Assembly: GCF_008520305.1 (NCBI RefSeq)
Contig: NZ_ML703280.1
Location: 73,331 to 137,330 of the forward strand
Direction of reading: 5' to 3'
Source: Mesorhizobium sp. SARCC-RB16n
GTDB taxonomy: Bacteria; Pseudomonadota; Alphaproteobacteria; Rhizobiales; Rhizobiaceae
DNA length: 64,000 nucleotides
Shown: one piece after another, positions 1 to 8,150 of the stretch
Layout: the number at the start of each line of letters is the position of its first letter
Numbering within the stretch: position 1 is the stretch's first letter
The notes under the pieces: generated by a model
The model's input: the letters and a program-made list of their open reading frames with translations, nothing else
The model's database searches: none
What the model was told of the DNA's origin: nothing
Program-made: the position numbers and the translations under genes

Positions 1-2926
1 AATAGCGGAAGCCGTAGAGCGTGTAGGTGCGGCCGGGTTTCAGGATCAGGCTGAACAGGCGCGGCACCACCGTGGCGGCGAGGAAGGCCACGGCGATGTA
101 GCCGAAAAGCGTGACCGTGGTGCCGATCGCCACAATGCCGATCGTCTCCTGATAGTCGTCGCCGACATTCTCCCAATAGCTGTGGAACAGAAGCGGCAGC
201 GGGGTGACGATGGCAAACAGGCCCATCAGCTGCACGGCTTCGTAGAGGAAGCGCCGGATACGGGGAGGATTGACATTGCGCACCTTGCAATAATCCGCCG
301 TGGTCGGCACCGCCGGCGATCCATGCCAGTGTTCGCCGTCCGGGATGCTTTGCCCGCGCTGCAGCGAGGAGGAATGTCCGAGCTGGCCGTCGTCGCCGAT
401 CGCGGTGTCGATGTCGAGCGTGCAGCCGACGCCCACGAAGGCATCGCGGCCGATGGTCAACGGCCCGGTGTGGATATAGCCGGCCTGGGCGCGATAGCCG
501 AGGATCAGCGATTCCTTGCGCAGGATGGTTCGGTCGCCGATCGAAATCAGGTCCGTGCACACGGGCACGGCACGGGATTCGATGACCACGTTCTTCCCTA
601 TCCTGGTTCCCAGGAGCTGCAGATACAGGCTGTAGAGCGGGCTTCCGCGGAACAGGACGACGGGTGCGGAGCGGATCAGGGTCTTGACGACCCAGAAGCG
701 ATAGTAGCGCAGGCCCCAGATCGGGAACGCTTCCGCCTTCCAGCGGCCGACCAGCACCCATTTGGCGAGAACGGCAAAGCCCGACATGCCGAAGAATACG
801 CCGCCCGAGAGCACCACGCACCTGACATAAAGCTGAAGCGGATCGTCGAGCGCGTCATAGACCCAGTTGAGGCCGCCGTTGATCGCCCACAATGCCACGT
901 AGCTGTAGGTTGCGTAAAACAGCAACTGCGCCGCGCCGCAGGTCCAGTAGACGAGGTCGGATGTCCGACGGGTGAGAACAGGCTCGTTGGTGGCCGTCGT
1001 CATCTCTTCCGCCGCGCTCAGGTGCTTGGCCAGGCGCGCCACGGTCGGATAGAGATAGATGTCGCGCATCGACGTCGTCGCCCATTCCTTGCGGGTACGC
1101 ACTCGGGCGCAGAAATGCGCCATGAGCAGCGAGTTGGCGCCGAGATCGTCGAAGAAATTGTCCTCGACGGACACGTCGTCGAATTTCAGCACGGCGCATA
1201 GCGCGTCGGCCAGGAAACGCTCGTCGTCATTGCCGGGCGGCACCATGGCGCGGTCGGCCGAAAGCCGGACGCTCGTCGGTTTGGGAAGCTGGCGAAGGTC
1301 GACCTTGTTGGAGACCGTCATCGGGATCGCCGGCAGTTCCTCCAGGTAGGAGGGCACCATGTAGTCCGGCAGCCGCCGCTTCATCGTCTGGGCAATGTCG
1401 GCGCGCGAGAGCGCCGGCTGGCCGGCCTTGGGCGCGTAATAGGCAACAAGCTCGACGCGGCCGGGCTCGATCTCCCAGGTGGTGACGGCGGCCTGCGCGA
1501 TCCCAGGCTGGTCCAGCAACACGGCCTCGATCTCGCCGAGTTCGATGCGATAGCCGCGGATCTTCACCTGGGTGTCGATGCGCCCGGCATACTCGATCTC
1601 GCCGGCATCGTTGATCCGGCCAAGGTCGCCGGTGCGGTAGATGCGCTTCGACGGGTTGTTCGGCAGGCCGAGGAAATCGGCAATGAACTTCTGTTCGGTC
1701 AGGTCCGGCCTGTTGAGATAGCCGACGGCGAGCCCAATGCCGGCAATGCCGATCTCGCCCAGTTCGCCGGGTTCGGCAAGTTGCGGCAGCGAAGGGTCGA
1801 GAATGGCGATGGAATAGGTGGGCAGCGGCGCGCCGATCGTTACCGGCCTGTCCGGCGTCAGCGCACCCATGGTTGCCGTGACGGTCGCCTCGGTCGGGCC
1901 ATAGGTGTTGAGGATCTGCCGGCCGGGCTTCGACCAGCGCACCACCAGATTGTGGGGGCAGGCCTCGCCGCCCACCAGCAAGGTGCGCAGGCTAGGCACG
2001 TCCGATGTCATGGACGACAGAAGCGTCGGGCTGCAGGCCATGCAGGTGATGTCGTGATGGCGCAGGAAATCGGCGAGTTCTTCGCCCACCAGTGGCATCT
2101 GGCCCGGTGCTGGCACGACGGTCGCGCCGGCGACGAACGGCACCCAGATCTCTTCGGACGAAAAGTCGAAGGCGATGGTCATGCCCTGGTAGACGCGGTC
2201 GCCCGGCTGGTAGCCGTAGGACGCGGCGGCGACGCGGATGAAGTTGACGAAGCTCTGGTGGCGGATGGCCACGCCCTTCGGGCGGCCGGTGGTGCCCGAG
2301 GTGTAGAGGATGTAGCAGATGTCGTCGGCTGGAGTGGGCGCCTTGTGCGGCTTCAGCGGCGCGCTGGATTGTTTGGCGATCTCGGCGGAAGCGCTGTCGA
2401 TCAACAGGTGGGGAACGGGCAGTTGACCGGCCCGCGATGCATAGGTGGCAATGGTGACGATCAGGCTGACGCTGGCGTCTTCGATGATGAGCGCCATGCG
2501 CTCTTCAGGAAACGCGGTGGCCAGCGGCACGAAGGCGGCACCCGCCTTCACCACGGCGAGCAAGGCAACATAAGTCTCGGCGGACCGGTCGAGAATGAGG
2601 CCGACCCGGTGACCCGGTTGCACGCCGCGCTTGACCAGCAGGCGGGCGAACTGGTTGGCGCGCTTGTCCAGCTCCTGATAGGTCCAGGTGCGGCCCTCGG
2701 AGATCACCGCCGGCAGCGTGGCGAATGTTTCGGCGAGTTGCTCGAAGACCTTGTCCAGCCGCTCGTCCGGCTGACCTGCCCGCGCAAAATCGGCGCCCGT
2801 CAGAACCTGCGGGTGCGCGAGCAGTTCGAGGCCGGGGGCGATCTTGACAAGCGCTTCGCCCATTTCGGGCCGGACAGGTCTTGCCTCGTCCCTGCCACAT
2901 TCGGCAATATCCGCACCGTGGTCCAT
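1..2926 (-). CDS. Pls/PosA-family NRPS-like protein (C-terminal end off the window)
   Basis: No stop codon is reached before the window edge, so the C-terminus is missing; about 975 residues are visible. An adenylation domain fills roughly residues 30-560, with the core motif YTSGTTGRP near residue 204 and YRTGDLGR near 427. A carrier domain follows with NFFDDLGANS, whose Ser599 should carry phosphopantetheine. After it come hydrophobic membrane segments (about 655-720), a hexapeptide-repeat left-handed helix of acyltransferase type (about 775-880) and further membrane segments. This order is that of the Pls/PosA family, where an activated amino acid is built into a small product such as epsilon-polylysine-like chains. 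There is no condensation domain. The ATG at 2926 gives MDHGADIAEC; a TTG two codons upstream is an alternative. The family assignment is firm; substrate and product cannot be read from the sequence. Confidence 0.88.
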   Translation of the reverse strand, partial: MDHGADIAECGRDEARPVRPEMGEALVKIAPGLELLAHPQVLTGADFARAGQPDERLDKVFEQLAETFATLPAVISEGRTWTYQELDKRANQFARLLVKRGVQPGHRVGLILDRSAETYVALLAVVKAGAAFVPLATAFPEERMALIIEDASVSLIVTIATYASRAGQLPVPHLLIDSASAEIAKQSSAPLKPHKAPTPADDICYILYTSGTTGRPKGVAIRHQSFVNFIRVAAASYGYQPGDRVYQGMTIAFDFSSEEIWVPFVAGATVVPAPGQMPLVGEELADFLRHHDITCMACSPTLLSSMTSDVPSLRTLLVGGEACPHNLVVRWSKPGRQILNTYGPTEATVTATMGALTPDRPVTIGAPLPTYSIAILDPSLPQLAEPGELGEIGIAGIGLAVGYLNRPDLTEQKFIADFLGLPNNPSKRIYRTGDLGRINDAGEIEYAGRIDTQVKIRGYRIELGEIEAVLLDQPGIAQAAVTTWEIEPGRVELVAYYAPKAGQPALSRADIAQTMKRRLPDYMVPSYLEELPAIPMTVSNKVDLRQLPKPTSVRLSADRAMVPPGNDDERFLADALCAVLKFDDVSVEDNFFDDLGANSLLMAHFCARVRTRKEWATTSMRDIYLYPTVARLAKHLSAAEEMTTATNEPVLTRRTSDLVYWTCGAAQLLFYATYSYVALWAINGGLNWVYDALDDPLQLYVRCVVLSGGVFFGMSGFAVLAKWVLVGRWKAEAFPIWGLRYYRFWVVKTLIRSAPVVLFRGSPLYSLYLQLLGTRIGKNVVIESRAVPVCTDLISIGDRTILRKESLILGYRAQAGYIHTGPLTIGRDAFVGVGCTLDIDTAIGDDGQLGHSSSLQRGQSIPDGEHWHGSPAVPTTADYCKVRNVNPPRIRRFLYEAVQLMGLFAIVTPLPLLFHSYWENVGDDYQETIGIVAIGTTVTLFGYIAVAFLAATVVPRLFSLILKPGRTYTLYGFRY

Positions 2927-3529
2927 TTCCAAACTTTCTTGTCCTGGTCGAGCTGTCACAGGCACATCCCAATCATGCCGCCGCTCAGACAGGCATTGTC
3001 GGCTGTGCCGCCGCTGCAATTTGACCGTTGTTGATGGAGGTGGAATGACCGAAGACGCCGGAATTCCGACCGGCGGTCACTGATCGCCGAGTCGCACCCC
3101 TCTTTGGCCGGCCCGTTATCACAAATTTTCCTGCCGCGCGATCATATAATTGTGGGCGCAAAGCGGACACGGGTGCATCGCCTCGGCGCCGCCGGCGGCG
3201 AGTGCCATGCCGGGCAGGGCACCGGTCCATCCGTTCGAACCTCGTTGCATTGCCTGTATCTAAACCCCCTGCACCCGTGCCGCGGCCAGATTTCCGGCCG
3301 TTGAGGGATGCTTATGCCATCCGATCTTTTCGCCAGTTTTTCTGAACTGTTGAATCTTGTTTCTGGATTGTGTCTGGGCTCTCTGCCGCATGGCGGCCGC
3401 CGGTTTCTGCCCTTCGAGAAAAAATCTCAGACCTCCCGGGAATAAAGCGTGGCCCTCGGGGGTCTTCTCTGCAAGCGGGGCAATCTTGCGGTCCGCGACC
3501 CCTAGGAAACGAAACAAGGATTTACCGAT
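2927..3529. other. Intergenic region without a convincing gene
   Basis: About 600 bp between the divergent NRPS-like gene and the DUF680 gene. Short frames exist on both strands, but they are arginine-rich and lack ribosome-binding sites. A TATAAT lies at 3145-3150 in an AT-rich patch without a good -35 partner on either strand. The stretch 3330-3440 is also AT-rich and probably holds the promoter of the downstream secreted-protein gene. Confidence 0.5.
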
Positions 3530-3751
3530 ATGACCAAGCTCGCTCTCAGCGTGGCCGCGATGTTGCTTGCCTCGAGTTCCGCCTTTGCCGGCAGCGACCA
3601 TTTCGACACCCGCGCCACCGACCAGACGCGCGCCACCGTCGACAACACATACACCGCCTCGACCGCCAAGACGGACGTGGTCCGCCATGGCATGCAGGCG
3701 GCGATGAAATCCGATGCGGACGAACCAGGCCAAGGCATCTGGGGCAACTGA
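3530..3751 (+). CDS. DUF680 small secreted protein
   Basis: A 73-residue protein with a clear Sec signal peptide (MTKLALSVAAMLLASSSAFA, cleavage after AFA) and a short mature part beginning GSDHFDTR and ending with the GQGIWGN tail. Signal peptide, GSDHF start and GxGIWG end match the DUF680 family, which I know mainly as a multicopy family of Mesorhizobium species. The function is unknown; it should be exported to the periplasm or beyond. Translation starts at ATG 3530 after an AAGGA-like site. The following gene also encodes an exported protein, about 125 bp downstream. Confidence 0.8.
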   Translation: MTKLALSVAAMLLASSSAFAGSDHFDTRATDQTRATVDNTYTASTAKTDVVRHGMQAAMKSDADEPGQGIWGN

Positions 3752-3875
3752 GTTCAGGGGTTCGGACCACCTTCGAGGTCCTGACCCCGTCCGCGATCAG
3801 GACGGAGGGCCATGTGGCGTGGCTCTCCGTCACCAGCGCCGCCACCGCCACCGCCACCCCATAGGAGAATACGCC

Positions 3876-4847
3876 ATGTTCAGCATGTCACGCCGCACAG
3901 TGCTTCAATCCGCCGCCGCCGCTGCCGCTTTCGGCCTTGCCGGCAAGCTTGAGTTCACCCGGCCCGCCTTCGCGCAGACGCCGCTGGAACCCGCCGTCGG
4001 CTTCTACAAATACACGGTTGGCGACATCGAGGTCACCGCCGTCTATGACGGCATCTGGAAGAAGCCGCACGACCCGGCCTTCATCAAGGACGTCTCCGTC
4101 GACGACACCAAGGCCGCTCTCGCCAAGGCGGGGCTGACCACCGACTTCATGCCCATTCCGCTCACCGTCGCCGTGCTCAAGATGGGCGGCAGGCTGATCA
4201 TGATGGATGCGGGCTCCGGCGTCGGCCAGTGGCAAGCCAACGCCACGCATCTGCCGGCCAACATGGCCGCCGCCGGCATCGACTACAAGGCGATCGACAC
4301 CATCATGATCTCGCATTTCCACCCCGACCATGTCTGGGGCCTGATGGAGAAGGGCACCAACACGCCGGTGTTCCCCAATGCCGAGCTGATCGTCAACGCC
4401 ACCGAATATAGCTGGTGGACCGATCCCGCCCGTCTGGCCAAGCTGCCCGAGGGCCGCAAGCCGGCGGGCAAGCGCATCGCCGAAAACTTCCCGAAATGGA
4501 AGAACTGGAAGCTGGTCGAGGACGGCGCCGAGGTCGCGCCCGGCATCCAGATCATCGGTGCACCCGGCCATACGCCCGGCCATTCCGTCTATCTCGCCAA
4601 TTCCGGCAAGGAGCAGCTGATGATCTCGGCCGACACCATGTATGTGCCGGCTCTGCTGGCGCCGCATCCGGAATGGCAGGGCAGCTACGACCAGGACGGG
4701 CCGACGGCGATCGCCACGCGCCACAAGATCATCGACCGGGTGATCGCGGACAACATCCGCATCTCCGGTTCGCACTTCCCGTTCCCAGGCACCGGCGTCT
4801 TCGTGAAAGACGGCAATGCCTATGGCTTCACTCCGGTCCAAATTTGA
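3876..4847 (+). CDS. Tat-exported metallo-beta-lactamase-fold hydrolase
   Basis: A 323-residue protein. The N-terminus MFSMSRRTVLQSAAAAAAFG carries a twin-arginine motif and an alanine-rich segment ending near FAQ, so it is probably exported folded by the Tat system. The zinc-binding signature SHFHPDHVWG (HxHxDH) lies in the first half, and GAPGHTPGHS supplies a further metal ligand. Overall it resembles the methyl parathion hydrolase/AHL-lactonase-like branch of the superfamily. The substrate is unknown; an ester or lactone is plausible. The frame is open upstream to 3714, but ATG 3876 has AGGAG 8-9 bases before it and begins the Tat signal. The stop codon is overlapped by the palindromic repeat at 4846-4988. 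Confidence 0.88.
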   Translation: MFSMSRRTVLQSAAAAAAFGLAGKLEFTRPAFAQTPLEPAVGFYKYTVGDIEVTAVYDGIWKKPHDPAFIKDVSVDDTKAALAKAGLTTDFMPIPLTVAVLKMGGRLIMMDAGSGVGQWQANATHLPANMAAAGIDYKAIDTIMISHFHPDHVWGLMEKGTNTPVFPNAELIVNATEYSWWTDPARLAKLPEGRKPAGKRIAENFPKWKNWKLVEDGAEVAPGIQIIGAPGHTPGHSVYLANSGKEQLMISADTMYVPALLAPHPEWQGSYDQDGPTAIATRHKIIDRVIADNIRISGSHFPFPGTGVFVKDGNAYGFTPVQI

Positions 4848-4988
4848 GACCGTTTGGAAACTCTACTCTGGCGGCCATCTGAAGGCGTTTTCTGCGCTTC
4901 CGTTGCTCACGGACCCAAACGTCCGCTGCGCTACGGTTCTCGAAACCACCATCAAATGACTCGCCAGAGCGAATTTCGAAACGGTCTC
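4846..4988. repeat. 143-bp imperfect palindromic element, copy A
   Basis: The ends GAGACCGTTTGGAAA (4846-4860) and TTTCGAAACGGTCTC (4974-4988) are inverted repeats, and a second paired block (CTCTGGCG/CGCCAGAG) lies just inside. The core contains CTGCGCTTCCGTTGCTCACG and CGGTTCTCGAAACCACCAT. A second element with the same size, architecture and core lies at 59126-59269. The left end overlaps the last two bases of the upstream stop codon. The whole element could fold into one long hairpin and may act as a terminator or RNA-processing site. Confidence 0.75.
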
Positions 4989-5020
4989 TCAACGTCAGCA
5001 CCCAACCAAGCGAGACAGCA

Positions 5021-5500
5021 ATGAAACAGATCCTTTTGGGCAGAAACGCCCTGTTCGGCCTGCTCGGCGCCATTGCCGTGCTGACCGTCGTTCCCGTCGC
5101 CACAATCATGCCGGCCTATGCTGTCGACGACATCGAGGGCGCCGATGCGCCCGACCTCACCGCCGTCAAGGCCAAGATCGACGCCAAGGACTACAAGGGC
5201 GCGCTGGCCGATCTGCGTGATCTGGCGCAGGACAACCAGCAGGCCGATGTCTACAATTTGCTCGGCTTCACGTTGCGCAAGACCGGCGACACCGCCACCG
5301 CACTGACCTACTACAACAAGGCGCTGGAGCTGAAGCCCGACCACAAGGCGGCCCGCGAATATCTGGGCGAGCTCTACGTCGAGACCGGCGACATGGCCAA
5401 GGCCAATGAGCAACTGGCCTCGCTGCAGAAACTCTGCCCCGCCGGCTGCGACGAGCTTTCCGACCTGCAGAAGGCCATCGACACCAAGGTGACGAAGTAG
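5021..5500 (+). CDS. Exported TPR-repeat protein
   Basis: A 159-residue protein with an N-terminal signal peptide or anchor (hydrophobic LFGLLGAIAVLTVVPVATIM, then PAYA). The mature part has about three tetratricopeptide repeats: one around DYKGALADLRDLAQDN, then VYNLLGFTLRKTGDTATALT, then AREYLGELYVETGDMAKANE. A CPAGC pair near the end could form a disulfide. The likely role is protein-protein contact in the periplasm; no partner is indicated. It is transcribed in the same direction as the hydrolase upstream but is separated from it by the palindromic element. Strong hairpins follow at 5513. Confidence 0.8.
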   Translation: MKQILLGRNALFGLLGAIAVLTVVPVATIMPAYAVDDIEGADAPDLTAVKAKIDAKDYKGALADLRDLAQDNQQADVYNLLGFTLRKTGDTATALTYYNKALELKPDHKAAREYLGELYVETGDMAKANEQLASLQKLCPAGCDELSDLQKAIDTKVTK

Positions 5501-5512
5501 CGCTACCTATTT

Positions 5513-5660
5513 CCTCTCCCCCACGGACGTGGGGGAGAGGTGGCCGCGAAGCGGCCGGATGGGGGCCTGGCACTAACCCGTCCCCCAACACCCCAGTTCG
5601 GGCGCTCGTGGCTGGCGCCCATTGCCGGAGCCGGCACCTCTCCCTCAGGCCGGCTCCGGC
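5513..5660. terminator. Hairpin cluster downstream of the TPR gene
   Basis: Three strong stems lie in the gap. The first is a perfect 13-bp stem CCTCTCCCCCACG/CGTGGGGGAGAGG (5513-5540, 2-base loop). The second is GGCCGC-GAA-GCGGCC (5542-5556). The third is GCCGGAGCCGG/CCGGCTCCGGC (5624-5660). There is no T-run. The first two belong to the 'ctcccccacg' type of intergenic repeat common in Mesorhizobium, and they probably stop or stabilise transcripts. Confidence 0.6.
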
Positions 5661-5734
5661 CCTTTCAAGCATCACTTTCGGCAAGCGCCATCCCCGCGCG
5701 TGCCCGCACGGTGTAAAAATATCGGAGCCCGACC

Positions 5735-6256
5735 ATGACCCTGAACGAACGCGCCGCGAAGCTGTACGCCCTCGCCGCCAGACTCTATGTCAGGGATGTG
5801 ATACTGCTTGTCGGGCGCCTGCTTATGTCCTTCATCTTCCTGCATGAGGGGATGACACTGGCCACCCATTTCGACGGCGCCGCCAAGGCGATGGCCGCGC
5901 AAGGCGTTGGTCTGCCGCTGTTTGTCGCCACCATCGCGTTGCAACTGGGGGCGGGGCTCTCGGTGGCGACGGGCGTGCTGACGCGGCTGGGAGCCATCGG
6001 CCTCGGCCTCTTCTGCCTGGCAACGGCCACACTGTTCCACACCAATTTCGCCAGCCAGAGCGAGTTGCTGAATTTCGAAAAGGATCTGGCGATATCAGGC
6101 GGCATGTTCGTCCTGGCCGTCGCCGGCGCCGGCCGGATCTCGCTGGACTGGCTCCTGGCTGCCTACTTGCAGCAGCGGCGGCGCGACAAGGACATGGTGG
6201 CGGCGCTGCTGGCGGTCGAGAACCAGTTTTCGCTGGAGGTGAGGCTTCCGGTTTGA
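5735..6256 (+). CDS. DoxX family membrane protein
   Basis: A 173-residue protein with four predicted membrane spans: about 20-40 (VILLVGRLLMSFIFLHEG), 58-80, 85-105 and 120-140. The pattern of a first span with a small helix, the G(A)GLSVATGVLTRLGA loop and ATLFHTNF is that of the DoxX family. DoxX proteins are named after a thiosulfate:quinone oxidoreductase subunit, but most bacterial members have no assigned reaction and are linked to redox stress. The C-terminal 30 residues are charged and probably cytoplasmic. ATG 5735 follows a GGAG about 10 bases upstream. No operon partner is obvious. Confidence 0.8.
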   Translation: MTLNERAAKLYALAARLYVRDVILLVGRLLMSFIFLHEGMTLATHFDGAAKAMAAQGVGLPLFVATIALQLGAGLSVATGVLTRLGAIGLGLFCLATATLFHTNFASQSELLNFEKDLAISGGMFVLAVAGAGRISLDWLLAAYLQQRRRDKDMVAALLAVENQFSLEVRLPV

Positions 6257-6362
6257 GGGGAGCTGAGCCCGCGCGCCGTCCACGCAGGCTTGCCGCACGC
6301 ACTGTGCTGGAACCAGCCTTGATGCTCCGCATTTCTATAAGCAGGGACTGAAGGAGCGTGAC

Positions 6363-6962
6363 GTGAAAGCGATTTTGGCACTGGTTAGCGGCTTCGTCTT
6401 GACGCTTGCGGTCTTCGGCAGTGGGCTGGGTTTTGCCGCTTGGCTGCTGGCCGCCAAGTCCCCGCATGAGGCAAGGCCGACCGTCAGCGTGGCCGAGCTG
6501 TGGACCAGGGACGCGCGGCCGGTGAACAAGGCGGCGCAAAATCTCCAGCGCCTGCCGGCGGACCAGCCCGCGCCGCCCGATCCCGTGGCCAAGGTCCAGG
6601 CACCTGACCCGACCGCGACCGGCTCGATCGCGCCGGCGACTGGAGCCGACGCGCTGCCGGCGTCCCATCTCCAGTGGTGCGCCGACCACTACCGCTCCTA
6701 CCATCCCGACGACAACAGCTACATGTCCTATAGCGGACGGCAGCGCCCCTGCGTCTCGCCCTATCTCGACGCCGGCGCCGACCAGGGTACGCAGCCTACG
6801 GCGGCGGTCAGCTATGCCGAGACGGGCGACGCCGCTTCGGCCGCCACGACGGGACTTTCGGCCGACCATGTCGATTCCTGCTTCAGCCGCTACCGCTCCT
6901 ACCGGCCTGAGGACAACAGCTACCAGCCATATTCCGGCGGACCCAGGCGCCAGTGCGAGTAG
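6363..6962 (+). CDS. BA14K-like protein with two repeats
   Basis: A 199-residue protein with an N-terminal membrane segment or signal (AILALVSGFVLTLAVFGSG) and a proline/alanine-rich linker. It has two copies of the BA14K motif, WCADHYRSYHPDDNSYMSY...RPC and CFSRYRSYRPEDNSYQPY...RQC, near residues 105-137 and 171-198. BA14K was first described as an immunoreactive Brucella protein, and related rhizobial proteins are exported or cell-surface-associated. Each repeat has two cysteines that could pair. The start is GTG 6363 with AAGGAG six bases upstream. A GGAAC-N16-CATT sequence at 6309-6333 resembles, with one mismatch, a general-stress (EcfG) promoter. Confidence 0.78.
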   Translation: MKAILALVSGFVLTLAVFGSGLGFAAWLLAAKSPHEARPTVSVAELWTRDARPVNKAAQNLQRLPADQPAPPDPVAKVQAPDPTATGSIAPATGADALPASHLQWCADHYRSYHPDDNSYMSYSGRQRPCVSPYLDAGADQGTQPTAAVSYAETGDAASAATTGLSADHVDSCFSRYRSYRPEDNSYQPYSGGPRRQCE

Positions 6963-7077
6963 CCGCCTGGTGCGGGCGCGCGTTGAAGGCGCCTTGTGAT
7001 CTCCGACGATCACGCAAATTTTTTGGATCGTTCGCACCAGCGCGGCGTTCATGCCTCACATGAGTGGAGGAATGGAT

Positions 7078-7401
7078 ATGAGCGACGACCGCGACGACAA
7101 GATCAGGACCCGCGCCTACGAGATCTGGCAACGCGAAGGCGGGGCGCATGGCGACCATGACCGCCACTGGCATCAGGCCGAAATGGAGATCGACAGGGAA
7201 GCCGCCCTGCCGCTGACGGCGGACGATGCGCTGCCGCGGACACGCGAGATCGCCAGCACGGACGTGCTGGCAGTCGAGGAGCTGGCCATGCGCGCGGGCA
7301 TATCGGGCGACGAGGCGCAGGAGCTGCTCGACCGCCTCGGCACCGACCGCGCCGCGATCGAGCAGGCCGCGCGCAGCCTCAAGGCGAGGAAGCGCGGCTA
7401 G
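7078..7401 (+). CDS. DUF2934 domain protein
   Basis: About 107 residues. The N-terminal part DKIRTRAYEIWQREGG...HWHQAEMEI is the DUF2934 signature (R-AYE-IW-G...HW-QAE). The C-terminal half (VEELAMRAGISGDEAQELLDRLG) is helical and resembles a small DNA- or protein-binding three-helix unit. The function is unknown; such genes cluster with stress-response loci in rhizobia. The frame opens at 7051, but GGAGG at 7066-7070 fits best with ATG 7078; ATG 7072 is too close to it. Confidence 0.72.
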   Translation: MSDDRDDKIRTRAYEIWQREGGAHGDHDRHWHQAEMEIDREAALPLTADDALPRTREIASTDVLAVEELAMRAGISGDEAQELLDRLGTDRAAIEQAARSLKARKRG

Positions 7402-7554
7402 GTCACGCAATTCCCGAGGGAAAAACCGTTTCACGCTTTTCCTGGAATTGCCCTGACCAGCGCACAAAAGCGCCGCGCCGCCGGCAGCCAATGCCGGCGG
7501 AGTGGTGCTTTCTGGCCGGTATTATCCCAAGGCATCAGCGACATGAAATCGGTC

Positions 7555-7579
7555 GGAACCCTTGGCCGCCTCGGAGGTT
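7555..7579 (+). promoter_or_regulatory. Candidate EcfG (general stress) promoter
   Basis: GGAAC at 7555-7559 is followed, after 16 bases, by GGTT at 7576-7579, 33 bases before the PRC-barrel start. The alphaproteobacterial EcfG consensus is GGAAC-N16/17-CGTT, so there is one mismatch. The downstream gene type makes general-stress control plausible. Confidence 0.4.
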
Positions 7580-7612
7580 CACCCTGTCCCAACCCCGAAG
7601 GAGAATGCACTC

Positions 7613-7900
7613 ATGGACCACGCCAATCACGTAAGGCTCCGCCCCGCCGAACTGACACCGGACACGCTTGAAGGCGCGGCCATCTACGGCCCCAACGACG
7701 AGAAGATCGGCTCCATCGACCATATGCATGGCAGCGGCCTGGTCGTCATCGATGTCGGCGGCTTCCTCGGCATCGGCGCCAAGCCCGTCGCCGTCGCCGC
7801 CAGCGAACTCGATTTCATGCGCGACGAGGACGGCGACGTCCACGCCGTGACCAACTGGACCAAGGACCAGCTGAAAGCCATGCCCGAACACCGCGACTGA
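7613..7900 (+). CDS. PRC-barrel domain protein
   Basis: A 95-residue soluble protein. Its core reads GAAIYGPNDEKIGSIDHMH, then GLVVIDVGGFLGIGAKPVAV and DFMRDEDGDVHAVTNWTKDQL, which is the PRC-barrel pattern found in RimM, photosynthetic reaction centre H subunits and many small stress proteins. The GFLGIG(A)KPVAV segment is typical of the stand-alone rhizobial type. The function is unknown; a binding or scaffold role is likely. ATG 7613 is chosen over the upstream 7562 because GAAGGAGA sits 8 bases before it. A candidate EcfG promoter precedes it and a terminator follows. Confidence 0.8.
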   Translation: MDHANHVRLRPAELTPDTLEGAAIYGPNDEKIGSIDHMHGSGLVVIDVGGFLGIGAKPVAVAASELDFMRDEDGDVHAVTNWTKDQLKAMPEHRD

Positions 7901-7910
7901 GAATTGAGAG

Positions 7911-7942
7911 GGGCTCGGCGACGGCCGGGCCCTTCGTCTTTT
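7911..7942 (+). terminator. Intrinsic terminator
   Basis: Stem GGGCTCGGC (7911-7919)/GCCGGGCCC (7924-7932), with one G-T wobble and a 4-base loop, is followed by TTCGTCTTTT. It lies between the PRC-barrel stop and the next small gene. Confidence 0.7.
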
Positions 7943-7957
7943 CCAAGGGAGAGACCG

Positions 7958-8107
7958 ATGATCAGGAAGCTGAAAGACGGAAAATACCGGCTTTATTCAA
8001 GGAAGAAGGACGAGAAGACGGGGAAGCGGCGGAATCTGGGGACGTTCGATACGCGGGAAGCGGCGGAGAAGCATGAGAAGGAGGTGCAGTATTTTAAGCG
8101 GGGGTGA
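7958..8107 (+). CDS. 49-residue basic protein, copy 1
   Basis: A 49-residue, strongly basic protein with the core GKYRLYSRKKDEKTGKRRNL followed by GTFDTREAAEKHEKEVQYF. The short strand-strand-strand-helix layout resembles the AP2-like or arm-type DNA-binding domains of phage integrases, so nucleic-acid binding is a reasonable guess but unproven. ATG 7958 has GGGAG upstream. A nearly identical copy lies at 8906-9055, about 950 bp away, and the similarity extends a few bases past the stop. I know similar annotated proteins from Mesorhizobium only as hypothetical. Confidence 0.65.
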   Translation: MIRKLKDGKYRLYSRKKDEKTGKRRNLGTFDTREAAEKHEKEVQYFKRG

Positions 8108-8150
8108 GGGGAATTGTTTGGTGCTCGCCCCTACATCGGCGGGCGTGCGC

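Noticed and set aside
2985-3230. An 81-codon minus-strand frame in the first intergenic region
   Set aside because: Arg-rich, no ribosome-binding site, no family; overlaps another frame of the same quality.
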